Source of the DNA: Kryptolebias marmoratus
Lineage: Eukaryota; Chordata; Actinopteri; Cyprinodontiformes; Rivulidae
Reading direction: 5' to 3'
Length of the DNA: 64,000 bases
Assembly (NCBI RefSeq): GCF_001649575.2
Contig: NC_051431.1
Location: 22,385,032 to 22,449,031 of the forward strand
The position numbers and the translations under genes are program-made. Position 1 is the first letter of the stretch; each line of letters begins with the position of its first letter. Shown here piece by piece: positions 33,934 through 46,228 of this stretch. The notes under the pieces are model-generated. The model had not been told where the DNA came from. It did not search any database and worked only from the letters and a program-made list of their open reading frames with translations.

Positions 33934-36900
33934 TTACGGACGCTCGTCTGAGCTGGAGGAACTCGGCAGAAGGACGCACTCCTGCCTTCGGCTTCTCTTC
34001 CGTCTTTTCTTCGCGATCCTCAGCCTCCTTCGGATCACATCTAGGAGACAAAGCACACGAGCAAAAATGAGCCGAATCTCTTGAGAAGATAAACAAACAT
34101 GTCACCTCCTTCTGAGGGCTGGGCTTGTCCCTAAAAAAAGATGTGGGGAGCGCACAGGCCGAGCAGAAACTCAATGTTTGTGTGTGTGTCGCACGTACCC
34201 GCCACGCTGTCGTAATCCTTCTGCGGGTCGTGCCAGTACAGGCTGGGGGTGGTCCTCCAGTGGCGATACAGGCGGGTGTGAAGAATGGACAGCGTGAGGA
34301 GGATGAACAGGAAGCCCAGTGCTGCTGCGGCCCACACCGCCTCGTCTGTCCTGGGGGTCCTTTGCAGGCCCACTTTCACTGCAGCAGCAGGAGGAGGAGG
34401 AGGATGATTCTCTCCTCCTCCGCCTTTTCCGTTGGCGTCTCCGTGGGCCTCTGGCTGCAGCTGAGACTCCGGTTGGACTTTGGAAGCAGAACGAGACGCA
34501 GCCTTTTCGCTTTTTTGCGAAGACTGCACGTCACTGAGCTTCAGATTACGATCCACCTCTCTCTCTGCAACATCAACCATTGTGTTATCCTTCATCTTTT
34601 GATCCACTGAGAGATTTGCCTCGCTTCTGGGAGCAGAGTCCTTATGTTCCTGTTTGACTGAGTTCGTACCTTCGTCTTTAGGAACGGCAGCCAGGACTTC
34701 AGGCTTGGTTATTTGGCTCGGCTTGTTGTTTCCACCGCCTGACAACCCAGAGTGTTTAACCTCTTTACGATTGGGCTGTGCCTTTGGCCCGCTGACCTGA
34801 GAATCCTTTAATCCAGATGAATCACTCTGAAGTGAACTCTCCGGGACCGAAGGAGTTGCGGCCACAGATGGTAAATCCTGAATCTGTGGCTGAAGAGCTG
34901 ATCCTGGAACAGAAGGGTCAGAGGGAGTCCTTTTCCCTGGAACTGACTCTGCGGATGATGATCCGTGTGTGCTGCTGTCATTCTGTCCAGACTCCGGCCG
35001 TTGAGGGATCGTTCTGTTGGTTTGACTGGAGCCATTTGTTGTTTCGTCAGGCTTCTTGCTGTTATACTCTTGTTCTCCAACGGCGGCTCGGATTCTCCTG
35101 CTTTTATTTCGCCGTTTATTTACGTTTAAGCGTTCCTTCTTCGTGCTGGGCACGCCGTCCGTGGTTCCTCTCAGCAGTGAGGAGATGGTCTGCTCACAGC
35201 ATCGCCTCAGGGAATCCTGGGGATTTACAGTAACAGTTATTTACATGATGCAGACTTCTGGTTTCACTGAGATGTTTGCAAACAAACTTTACGCAAATGG
35301 ACAAAACCAAATCTCCGGACCTTCATTTCTGTCGGTCCTTCCAGCAGGTTCAGCCCGGCTGACCTGGTCAACAGGAGGTTGTACTTCCCGGTCTGGGTCA
35401 CACCATCAAACTTGGGCCTCGTGCTTTGTGTGATCTGCAGCCAATCACAGACGTCTGAAGAGACCACAGTGATCATTTCCAAAGTGCGACCCCAGGACAC
35501 CAAGGCTAATGGCTGAGCACAGAGTGAAAACAAATCAAAGACGTTCTTTCGGAGGCTTTAGAGTAACAGCTGCCTCCTGCCTTTAGTTACTGACACGTGT
35601 GAGATCATTAAAAAATATGGCGGGAAGGAACAATCTTAAAAGATTAACATTAATCTGTCAAAACTCACACGCTCCTAATCAACATGCTTGAGGGTCGAAA
35701 CACTTCTTAACACTGCTACCTACCCTGTTTGTGCTGAGCTGCGGGTGTGGGGTGACGATGTAGTCCGGGAGACAGGAGCGGGCCAGCTGAGCCAGGAGGC
35801 GACGCTCGTGGAGTGGTGCGCAGGGATGGTAGAGCAGAACGGTAGCTCCACGCTGAAAAAATAAACACGCAGGATAATTGTTGCTGGTTAGAAACCTGAA
35901 CTGGGCTGATGCTGCTGGTTAAAGGCCAGTACTAGCGGTGGTTAATCTGTAGGCTGTACTGAGACGATCTTACAGGAAGTTGTCAGCTCGTACGACTTGT
36001 TTTGTAACATTTGTCCAAGTACTCGGCAAGAAGGCTCAGCTAAATTTTTTTTTTTTTTTTTTACATTTTCAGTAAGCAATATACCTTTTGGTGTTCAGTG
36101 TGAGTTTGCGTGCATTTTAACAGTTTTTACAGTATTTCTTTGTTGCGGCAGCACCCATATTAAGCGAGCTACCGTCTACAGCGAAACGAAACAGGTCCCT
36201 GCCTTTTTGGAGGAAAACTGCACCGACATAACCGTCAAGGATAAATGCCTCCACTGCTCGCTCAGGTCCGTGCACGGAGCCCTGCGCGACTATAAGTGAG
36301 CCTTAATGCTGCAACATCACAGCATCTTACATATATAAGATGCACTGTCGTTTTTTGAGGAAATTGAAGGCTTTTATGTGCACCTTATAGTCCGGAAAAG
36401 ACTGTACTCAGAATTTCAACTGTGCAGCAAAACACACCATCTTCATTTCAGTCCTACAAAAATAATACAAAGAGGTATGTGGACAAATTTGTGACTCGAT
36501 AATTGCATTTGTATTCTTCTGTTTATAACCATCGCACTGCTCAGTCTGTATTATTTTCTATTTGAAGTTAGATTGTTAAGGTGGTATTTGTTACAGTGGC
36601 ATGTACGGTAATCAAAACAAACTGGGCTGATCTAAAAGCACATGACTGACTTTACCAGACTGTCTTCATTTTTTGGTCACTGATGTTCAGTACGTTGTAG
36701 GCGCAAGGACGAATCCCCACAGTACATTACAACATACAGCGAGACGACGAGGTAGCCTTTCTGCAGCAACAACAACCACTGCCCTGTTTCTGAATATATG
36801 GCTGAGTTCTGGGATGCCATACAGAGCTGATGCTGCTGTGGTTACTGTCTGTGACAGAAGCCAAGCGGATGATTGTGACTCTCCTCACCACTGTCCCGAG

Positions 36901-38231
36901 AGAAGAGCCAGAGCCACCGGCTGGATTCTGCGACTTACATGCAAGTTACTGAGCCACCGCTGAGGAGGACAGTACACGTACTCTCCACTCTCTGCCATTA
37001 CTGGTCTGAATGCTCCGCTACAAAAATAGAGAAACACACACACACACGTTTAGCTCCTTAATTAAACAGGCTTTCTAACTCTGTACTACAGAGGCAGAAA
37101 CCATAAAGATGACGAACTATGTGTTAGCCGTTTGTATAGGGAAAAAAACAACTTCTGTTCAAATGAATAGAGCCTGTTTTATAATACGTCGTAACGCTTA
37201 CCTGCTGGGTATAGTGTGGTCGTAGGAGATGGGTCTGTCCACGCATACCTTCCTAGCTGGCTGATGTGAAAAAGAAATCAAGACAAACAATAAGTTCCTC
37301 ATGTCTAATATGTACACTGACTCAATGACCGGATAAATCCAAAGATACAGTGTCTGTTGTTAAACTTTCCGCTAGTTTATTTTATTATTTTTTCCCCCTG
37401 AATGAGCACAGGCCCACATGAAGCTGCCGTAACTAAGCTGGAATTAAGCCTTTGCTTTACTCGAAGCATTATCTTTCAATTCGGATGTCACTGAGGGTTA
37501 TCCCACTCGGCTTAGACTTGAAGATAAGGCCAAGTTACATTTCCTGTCTGAAGGGTAAAGGCTGAGGGGGGGGGGGGTGTCAATAAACAGACAGCAACAA
37601 GAAAGTGCTTACTCACCTCTGGGTCGTGCACGGTGTCGATATTTGGAAGTGTCTGTGGACGAGAAGAACAAACCCGATGAATCGATCCTAGAGCCACCCG
37701 AGCAGCATCAAACATGACAAACACAGGAGCACCGAGGCTGAAAGGTGACCGGAAACCAGCCGAGATGGGGCTGACCCGTGCGCCAGATGTGCAAAGTTTA
37801 TCACTATTGCTTTCCCGTGATTGTTTTAAAACTTCCTGGTGCGAACACGAGCCGACACGGGGTCACTGAATCTCTGGAGATAACATGTAAAGGGTGAGGA
37901 CGATGATAAAGTATCCATGGCGGTATCCATGGTTACCTGAACAGACTCTGCCCCGGCCAGAGCCGAACATCGCCAATAAACAGCATCTGCAGGCAGGTCC
38001 CTGTCCAAATACAGCTATCACACACACACACACAGGGAGAAATATGTAACGCCTGTATTGACGGCCAATATCAGCTTAAAAATTAAGAGCATACGAGTTA
38101 AAACGTACCTTCCCGGTGTCACATCCTGGTCCAGGAGGGTCGGCGGCACCGCACCGTCCCGAGCCGAGCCACAGCACCGCGGCCAGCACAGCCACAGCCC
38201 GCGGCGGGCACCCGGCTCGACTGGGCCACAT
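33934..38231 (-). CDS. tp53i13: Tumor protein p53-inducible protein 13 (multi-exon)
   Basis: Nine exons on the - strand, from 5' to 3': 38109-38231, 37937-38014, 37617-37652, 37202-37260, 36939-37017, 35724-35852, 35321-35512, 34199-35216 and 33934-34040 (TAA 33934-33936). All junctions are in phase, giving 606 residues. A signal peptide covers about residues 1-29 (leucine/alanine-rich core). A cysteine-containing ectodomain follows, with VDRPISYDHTIPSSGAFRP and PPQRWL. A single membrane helix is at about 525-544 (ALGFLFILLTLSIL), followed by a basic cytosolic tail (SLYWHDPQKDYDSV, DVIRRRLRIAKKRRK, then a serine run). Identification rests on these motifs and on adjacency to git1. Human TP53I13 is about 393 aa; the extra length is mostly in exon 8 (residues 233-571), rich in Ser, Gln, Lys and Pro. 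The donor after exon 7 (GTCCGG) is weak. Biochemical function is poorly known; the human protein is a DNA-damage/p53-induced growth suppressor. Confidence 0.85.
36090..36407. repeat. DNA-transposon-derived repeat in tp53i13 intron 5
   Basis: The right end reads CACCTTATAGTCCGGAAAAG, matching an abundant fish element that ends in TATAGTCCGGAAAATACGGTA. An internal AGATGCACTGTCGTTTTTTG also matches that pattern. The left terminus is degraded. No transposase. Confidence 0.6.
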
Positions 38232-39496
38232 GGCCAGTCAGTCATTCAAGTGGGTACAAACCCGCATTTGGCTAGCCGAAGAGCGGCTGATACCGAGCCG
38301 ACCTGTCTTTGTCTCTTTTAGCAGACATGTTCCTTAACGAGCTCCAGAGGGGAAAGAAAAAAAGCGGCCGAAAATGAACGCGTTAAAAAGTAAAACCAGC
38401 CGCCCTGTTTCGTTTCCATCTTCTCCTCTCCTGCCTCCTTCAAGAGCAACTCGTGTGGTTGTTCTCCGTCATAAAAGTTGCACTGACGCGAGAATACGAG
38501 TAGAAAAGTGACGAACAACAAAGCGTAAACACCTTCAGAACTAACTCGCGCGAGTGAATCACAAACAGTTAAGCGAGGAGGTTCCGTCTGCTTCCGTTCA
38601 CGTTTCAAAATAAAAGTTGTTCCGTTAACTTCTTGTCTTTGCTTTTCATTTCCCTTGCAAGCAACATTTACACGAAAGTAACGTAAAATTGTGTTTATTT
38701 ATACTATCATACACTTTTAAAAGCTATCTTTATTAATCTGGGTATTTGTTCTAATTAGTAAAGTAAATACAACCCTTATTTGGAGGATTAAAATACTACT
38801 TCCGGAAATCTGACTACGCGGAACTCACAAAGAAATCTACTAAAAAAACTAATTATACTGTCCGAATATCCTCCGGGAGGCCGCACAGCACTAGATGATT
38901 AGTATTACTGAACATTTTCATCTTTTGGTGTTGAAATATGATTAATATTCCAGGCCGCACAGAATGCTTTCCTGAATGTGGTTCAAAACCTCCCAGCTCG
39001 AACTTTAGTGTGTTCCAGTGAAGGAAACAAGTTCAGTCGTAAATTTTTGCAACAAAGTCGTCCTGTTTGACACACACGCAATCTCGAAACCGGTATTACT
39101 CGTTAAAACAAATCACCAGGCTGCTCTACCTGTGCAACCTCTAAAATGTGCCACGTCTGTGTAACACTAGCTGTTTTCAAAATAAAACCAACGCTATAAA
39201 ACTAACCGATAAAATACAGGCATAACATCAGCTACTGCATCAAAGAGGATGAAAATTGTTATTTAAACAACATGAATATCTTATTGGGGCTTACTTTCTT
39301 TTTTTAATTGCAATTTTTTTTCTTTCAAATGCCCTTTTAATTTGAAACGCGTTTAAGGAAGCGTCCTTAATGATCCAGTGAACTCCTGGTTCGTTTGGCC
39401 CCGCCCACACGCTCCATGAGAGGCACACCTTGACGCACAGGTGGGTCTGGCAGAGGAGACCTGGCCCTCTCTGACAGAGGAGAAGCCTGGGCCTGA
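38232..39496. promoter_or_regulatory. Divergent spacer: tp53i13 and charge-block gene promoters
   Basis: 1.27 kb between divergent start codons. The tp53i13-proximal part (and its exon 1) is CpG-rich. AGACATGTTC at 38323-38332, about 92 bp upstream of the tp53i13 ATG, is a perfect match to the p53 half-site consensus, but no second half-site is adjacent. The distal part is AT-rich; a GC-richer stretch just upstream of 39497 probably includes the 5' UTR of the next gene. Confidence 0.4.
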
Positions 39497-40350
39497 ATGG
39501 ATTCCACCCTCTCCAAAGGTTTGCAGTCTTTATGTCTGGCTGTGATCTGTTTAGCAGTTATTTATTTCTATACTTTCACAAGCCCAGGCTTGGTCTATTT
39601 ATGCTTTAGGCCACCTTGTGATTTTTGTCAAGCCCTTTCTATACTTTAACGTAAAGCTATTGCCTTTTTTTCTGTTAGGGGTGTGTCGCTTTTCTGAATT
39701 GCTGTATTTGATGGATAACCTGCTGCGTTTATGACCAAGAATGGCAGACAGTTATCCGTTTGCAAACACCAGTGTGTTGGTTTTTCACTTTATGTTCAAA
39801 TTTATTTTAATCAGTGTTTTTACCTGGTAATCCATTTAAGGAAGTGTGATTAAAAGGAAGTGTTGTGTGCCTTTATTTGTCTTTGTTTAAACAGCACGGA
39901 GTAAAAAAAATAGGCTTTCTTGTGTTCAAGGCTGCTCAACTGATTTGTAGTGCCTTTAATGCAAAGAACAATGGCATTACCATAAGTGCGTACACTTTGC
40001 TAATGCTGTCCCCTTGAACCGAACAGCTCCGGGTGGAGCTGCAGGCGTCCAGCCAGCAGCGGCCCCCACTGCTGTCTTGTCTGAGGTGGAAGAGCCTCCA
40101 GATCTGGGCAACAAGGAGGAAAACCAGAATCCAACTGGACGCCCTAATGAAACCCGAGACGATCCGGTAGGCTTGTTTGCATGAGTCAGTTGATTCTAAG
40201 AACTGTGATGGACACCTAAATGACACAATGCTTTTTTTTTTCCATCAGGAGATGTATTCATTTGATAGCTCTCCAGACAGCGAAGATGAGGGCATTGGTA
40301 AGAAAGAAAAGAAGAAGAAGAAGAAGCTGACGAAAAAGAAGAAGAAGAAA
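39497..40350 (+). CDS. Charge-block gene, N-terminal exons 1-3
   Basis: The start codon at 39497 opens a 22-nt exon (MDSTLSK plus one base). Exon 2 (40027-40166) gives an Ala/Pro/Glu-rich stretch with [19 protein letters not shown]. Exon 3 (40249-40350) begins [17 protein letters not shown], then the first lysine block. The ATG was chosen because exon 2 continues it in frame and because a gene downstream has a first exon of identical length and phase. Confidence 0.7.
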
Positions 40351-43300
40351 GTAGGTGTTGCGCCATTCTCAGCAAAGTTCCATAGATATTGGGGCCGACA
40401 GTGTTGGGATGGTGCTTACTGCTCGCATGTGTTTCACATGATCAAAACAAGTTGCTACATGACAGTGGATCCTTCAGGGTGTTGCCTTGACTGAAAGCCA
40501 CACGTGTAAATAAGATATGAGATCCAAGCAGCGACACATCAGAGGAGCAGAGTGCAGGCTCCGTCTGGTGACGCTTGGTCACTCGTGAGGAAACAAATGG
40601 AAATTTTTTAGTTTGTTTTCTGTGTCAACTGTCAAGTTTGTCCGATTGGCTCATAGCATAGCTATAGTAGGTGTGTGCGTGCGCATTTTTCTTTGTGTGC
40701 TGATCCGACGTAGACGTTTGAAAAGCTCCACCCTTCTCCTGCAGCTCCACCAGCTCCTGCAGTGAAACCTCATTCCGCCCCACTCAGTGACTCATTCAGT
40801 CAGGTTGTGTGATGAAGCTGCTCTCCCTCAAGCCAAAAAAAACTGAACACTTCCATTCCTTCTTTCCTAACAGGACTCCAGCTCATCTTCATCATCCTCC
40901 TCCTCTTCTTCCTCTTCTTCCTCTTCTTCTTCCTCCAGTAGCTCCTCTGACAGTGACAGTGAGGTAAGTTGTAGACTGACACGTGCTGGTCGAGGATTGG
41001 ATTACCGTGGTTGAAAATAAATAAATAAATAAAATAAAGATGACATGGACACATTTTGAAATGCAAATTTGTGATACTCTTACAGGCGAAGATGCTTTGC
41101 ATGAACAACACCAAAAGAAAATTAACATTTTCACTCATCTATTCAATAAAAAACATATAAACACAGTTTAAATATTTAAGCTACAATTATGACACTAAAT
41201 GGATATCTAGGTGTCACACTGTAGTGTGATATAATGGTTGTACTTTACACTAAATACAGATAGTTGTATAAAAGGAAATGATGAGGTAAGTGGGTGCAGG
41301 AAGTAAATTTTTCCTGTACTCCTTTTTGAACAGGAAAAGATTAACGCTTTTTATTACGATCTATGGCGTTTGATAGACGTGGTAAATATGATCTAATATG
41401 ACTGTTTGGATTTAGTTTATTAACATTTGTTCACAAAATGTTTAAACTAAATTTCATTTCATGAACAAATTTCATCTTGTAAATATTTAGCACAATTGTC
41501 CAACATTTCTGAAATTGTGTTATGAAAAGATTTTGCCCACTTGTTATACAAAAAAAAAAAAATCCACAGTTAAACTATTTAAAGCTTACTACTCTTTTCA
41601 CATCCTTCCACTTAGTTGTTGGTGTTGTCATCATGACCGTCCTATAACTCTCAAAATCTTCTTAGGTTTTGGTACTGCCAGTAAGCAGATGAGCATGGAT
41701 CTAATAAAACATCCAACTTTGTACAGATGCCCTCACTTTCTCTTTAAATCCACTCTTACACAGTGCATTTTTGTAGATCATCAGTTCCTAAGGCAGAAAA
41801 GCCCAAACCATAATCATTTTGCCCTTGTGCTTCACTGTTGTTACACATTTCTTTCAACAAGATGTCCTTGATTTGTTTTAAATGAGACCTTCTCATTAAA
41901 GAAATATGCACTTTGACATTGAATGTTGCAGGAAAACCAACTTTTGGTATCAAAAATTCAAATTTAGGTTTTTCTTTTTCAAAGTCGCATATCCATTTGC
42001 TAGCCTGGCAGTTGATTGAGATCTACACTAGCTGAAAATGATTAACTTTACTGTAGAATAATTTGTTCAAATATTTTGAACAGTTTTAAACTTTCCCTGA
42101 AAGACTTATTAACAGTATTTATTTTCCCCAAGTCTTGGATAGTTCAGATTTTTTACAAGTGTGGTTCTGTGGGAAGGTTTGGGACATTTAATATCTCCCC
42201 TGTTGTCATTAACTCATCAATCGGGTCCGAATTGAACCCCATTTCTCTAAAGTCAGGGCTTTCAAAGAGCTATCTACAACAGGTAAGACATTAACTGTTC
42301 ATAACGTTTCCACAGAACCCCGCTTCAAATAATCCGAAGTATTTCTATACAGAGCTGCATAAATGTTGTCATAATGACACAAAACACATCATTTGTCTCC
42401 CCTTCATGAGGTGAGACAGCTGCACTGAGCTGCAGCCTCTGGCGGTGAATGAAATTAACGTAGGTTTTTCCATGTGACGGATCCGTTTTCATTCAGGCTG
42501 TGAAAATCAAATCCATATATTTTCGTTTGTTTGCGTGTAACGCCTTCCTGATCAGGGCCTGTTTCAAACAGGATCAAACGCTTCCTGTTCAAAGTGTGCA
42601 GTCGCCTTAAAACCATCTTGTTTTTCTCGCACGACCAAAGAAAAGTGCTTCTCTTGCCTTCCTGTCCTGCTCTGACTTGTCATCACGACCTGCTGTCTTT
42701 ACATACCTTCCAAAAGGCTTAGTCATGACGGGACTGCTCGCACCGCACTCGCAGGAACTGTTTGGCCTCATTTTAGGTCAGGAGGTGTCATTAGGTGAAC
42801 ATATTGTTTGGAAACTTTGTTTTTTTTTGGGGGGGGGTAATGTATTTAGAACAGCATGGCTGTATATGTGATATCTGAACCATAAGTCTTCAGTTTTATT
42901 ATGGCATTCTTGCAAATTTGGAAACTTTTTGTTTTCCAAATTTCAGCTTTATTACCAGTTTTAGTTTTACAAGCAGCTCTACATGAAAAAGAGCAGAAAT
43001 ACTTTAGTTTAGCAGCATCTAGTCGTGTAAATGTCAAATACAAACTCGCAGTAAGTTTAGTCTTCTAACAATCCCCCCCCCATCTGTTCACTTCTGATTG
43101 GACACACTACCTGATCAGTGTACAAAACACCGGCTTGTGTTTCACCTCAACAGGCAGAGCTTCGTTTATCTTGCACCTAAAAGCACACCCAGGTCCACAC
43201 CCAGAGACGAAGATTTTGTAAACATTTACAAAATCGTTCAGGGGACTGTAAAGTTCCCGGGCTTGTCTCTTCATTTAGAACCACGATGACCTAGATAGCG

Positions 43301-46196
43301 CAGTGCGTTCAGGGTGCATTTATGGGTTTGAGTGCAGGTTTACATGCACGATTACAGGCAGGCGTCCCATGTTGATTCTGGCTGCTCAGATGGTGGAGAC
43401 GTTTGGTTTTACGATGCAACAGAGATAGAAGCAGAGAAGAAAGATAAGATTACGATTACTATTACTCAAACGGGTACAGTCACGCTAAGGCCTGATCAGA
43501 CTTCAAAATGATTACCTTTTTGATTAAAATCAAAATGTGAAGATTTATTTTTTTTTCTCTTTATATAGCCAACACAGAGGCATACATTCTGAAACTGCCC
43601 TTAATAATCAAAAATATTAATCACAAGTACAAAACAAATGATACTTAGCATTTACCTGCAGGATGACAAGAAGAAAAAGAAGCTGAAGTTGAAGAAAATA
43701 AGGAACGGGAGGATATATATCTGGGACCCTAATATCATACCTTATGAAGGTGAGAGCATACTATTTCCCCCTTGCAATAACTTCATTGATTATTCTGCAG
43801 AGTTGCATCACTATATGCAGCTTATTTCAGCTTCATAGTCATGTAGCGCTCCTGGTGCAGTTTAGGATCACTTCCTGTAAGAACTGTATAATATTTCTGC
43901 TAGTCGAATCATGAAAACCTAATGTCAGCGTAAAGGTTTAATACAGCAGCATTCACATTAACCACTATACTAATACTACATTTTATTTATAGGCACCTTT
44001 CCCAGCACTCAAGGACACAGTAGAAAATACACAATATCTATTAAAAAATACAACAGTAAAATGAAAAAAAACCACTTGAATAAAAAAGAGCAGAAGGCAT
44101 CAGATAGAATAGGCAGTTTTAAATAAATGTGTTTTGAGTTGCGATTTAAAACAGAAAAGTGAATTGATATTTCTGAGTTGGGAAGCTAATGAGTTCCGGA
44201 GACGAGGAGCAGTGCGGCTGAAAGCTCGTAGTAGTAAGATGGAGGAAGAGGAGCGAAGAGAACCGGAGGGAACGTGGACCTGGAGAAGGTCAGACAGATA
44301 CGGAGGGACAAAGTTGTGAACAGCCTTAAATGTTAACAGAAGGGTTCTGAATTGAATCCAAAACTGTACTGGAAGCCAGTGGAGCTGATGAAGGACATTA
44401 CTAATGTGGTGAGCCGAGGGGGTACTGGTTACGACACGGGCAGCTGAGTTCTGGACCAGTTGGAGATTATGAAGGAATTTCTGAGGAAGACCGAAGAGGA
44501 GAGAGTTGCAGTCGTCCAGACGAGAAGTGACGAGACTATGAACAAGGGTGGCAGCAGTGTGAGGAGTAAGGGAGGGGGTAGGTGATTGATATTACATGGA
44601 TAGAAGTAGACAGATCTGGTAATATTATTGATGTGAGATTTGAAGGACAGGGTGCTGTCAAGGATGACACCCAAGTGGAGGGTATCAGTATTGGATAGGG
44701 TGGATTTAGTACCAATGAGAAGAACCTGACTATGAAAATTTGAAGACTGGAGTTGTTTAACAAGCGCTAGTCCAAGTGGGACCACTTTCAAAGTGGTTTT
44801 TACACCTACCACTAATTGCATTTGCAATTAAGCTTTGACATCTCTGTAGATAATTGTGCATTGAGACCCATGAAATGACTTTGGCCTCAGCTGAGTTCAG
44901 ACCTCCTGTTAGTTTGTCAGTTTCGTTGAACTTGCGCTCTACTTCTCCAAACTGAGGTCGTCCAAAGAGCCACCTACGACGAGTAAGATGGTGACTGTTC
45001 GTATCTCTTCCATCCCTGAATGGCCAACTTGTGTCTGCAGCTGAGTTTTTCAAATTTTTAAAAAAAAGTTTCACGCATTTGATGTTTGCAGTTTCCGACA
45101 GCCAAACGGTGCCGCAGATCATAGATGGTTTGAAGGTGGAACAGGTGAGAGGCGCCTCTGATCGGAGCTCCTTTTCAGACCTCTCTCGCTTTGAAATGCA
45201 ACGCTTTAGTCATCGCGTGTTGTTCTGTGCTCTGTTCAGGATCTGAGCTCTTCAGATGATGAGGATGGGAAGAAGAAGAAAGAGAAGAAAAAGAAAAAGG
45301 ACAAGAAGAAGAAAAAGAAAAAGGTGTGTAAAATGCTACAGCACGTATTCCTGCTGATTACAGCGATAACCTTTTCATTTATTGAACAAATTATTAAACC
45401 AAACGAGAGGTCCTTCCAATAATAGTCTATTTCTTCTGTGCCAGGAATCTTCTTCCTCCTCTTCTGACAGTTCATCTTCTGATAGTGAAGACGAAAAGAA
45501 GAAGAAGAAGAAGAAGAAGAAGAAGAAAAAGAAGAAGGCACTAGTTACACGTTATTACTTGTGTGATTTGTTTGTTTCGGTGTAATTAAAATAATTTTAA
45601 ATTATTATTTTTTTCTTTTCTAGGACTCCAGCTCCTCCTCCTCCTCTTCTTCTTCCTCCTCTTCTGATAGTGAGGATGACAAGAAGAAGAAAAAGAAAAA
45701 GAAGAAGAAGAAGAAGGTATAGTGCAAAAATCCCCAAACAACATTACTATTCTTGTCAACCTTAACATACAATCCTAAATCATATATTCCTTTTTTTTCT
45801 TCTTTTCAGGACTCTAGTTCTTCTGACAGTTCCTCATCGTCATCATCATCATCATCATCATCTGACAGTGAGGATGACAAGAAAAAGAAGAAGAAGAAAA
45901 AGGACAAGAAAAAGAAGAAAAAGAAAAAAAAAGACAAGAAAAAGGTGGGACGTGTTCATAGCTGCTGAATTCTTTTATTAACTTTGAAGATTGGGAAGAT
46001 AATGTAAAAAAACAACACAAATTTATTTATTAATTTTGATTGGCCCTGCATTTTTCCAATTCTTATTGGTTAAATTTACCTGGGAAACAACGGTTCAGTT
46101 CCAAGTTACAGATCATTTATTTGGGCAAAATTTTGAACTTGTAATGAATATGAGAAGTGCACATTTGTTTGGCATATAAAGCCAAGCTGATAGTGG

Positions 46197-46228
<32 letters not shown>

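Noticed and set aside
34125..34610. 161-codon + strand open frame
   Set aside because: It is antisense to tp53i13 exon 8, whose own strand shows a membrane helix, conserved motifs and matching splice phases.
44429..44827. 132-codon - strand frame
   Set aside because: Lies within a reversed LINE-like repeat widely dispersed in fish; not a host gene.
45236..45541. Poly-Ser/Phe frames antisense to the module exons (also 46106-46588, 50773-51133)
   Set aside because: Mirror images of the Ser/Lys modules; they lack splice consistency, whereas the + strand exons join in one frame.
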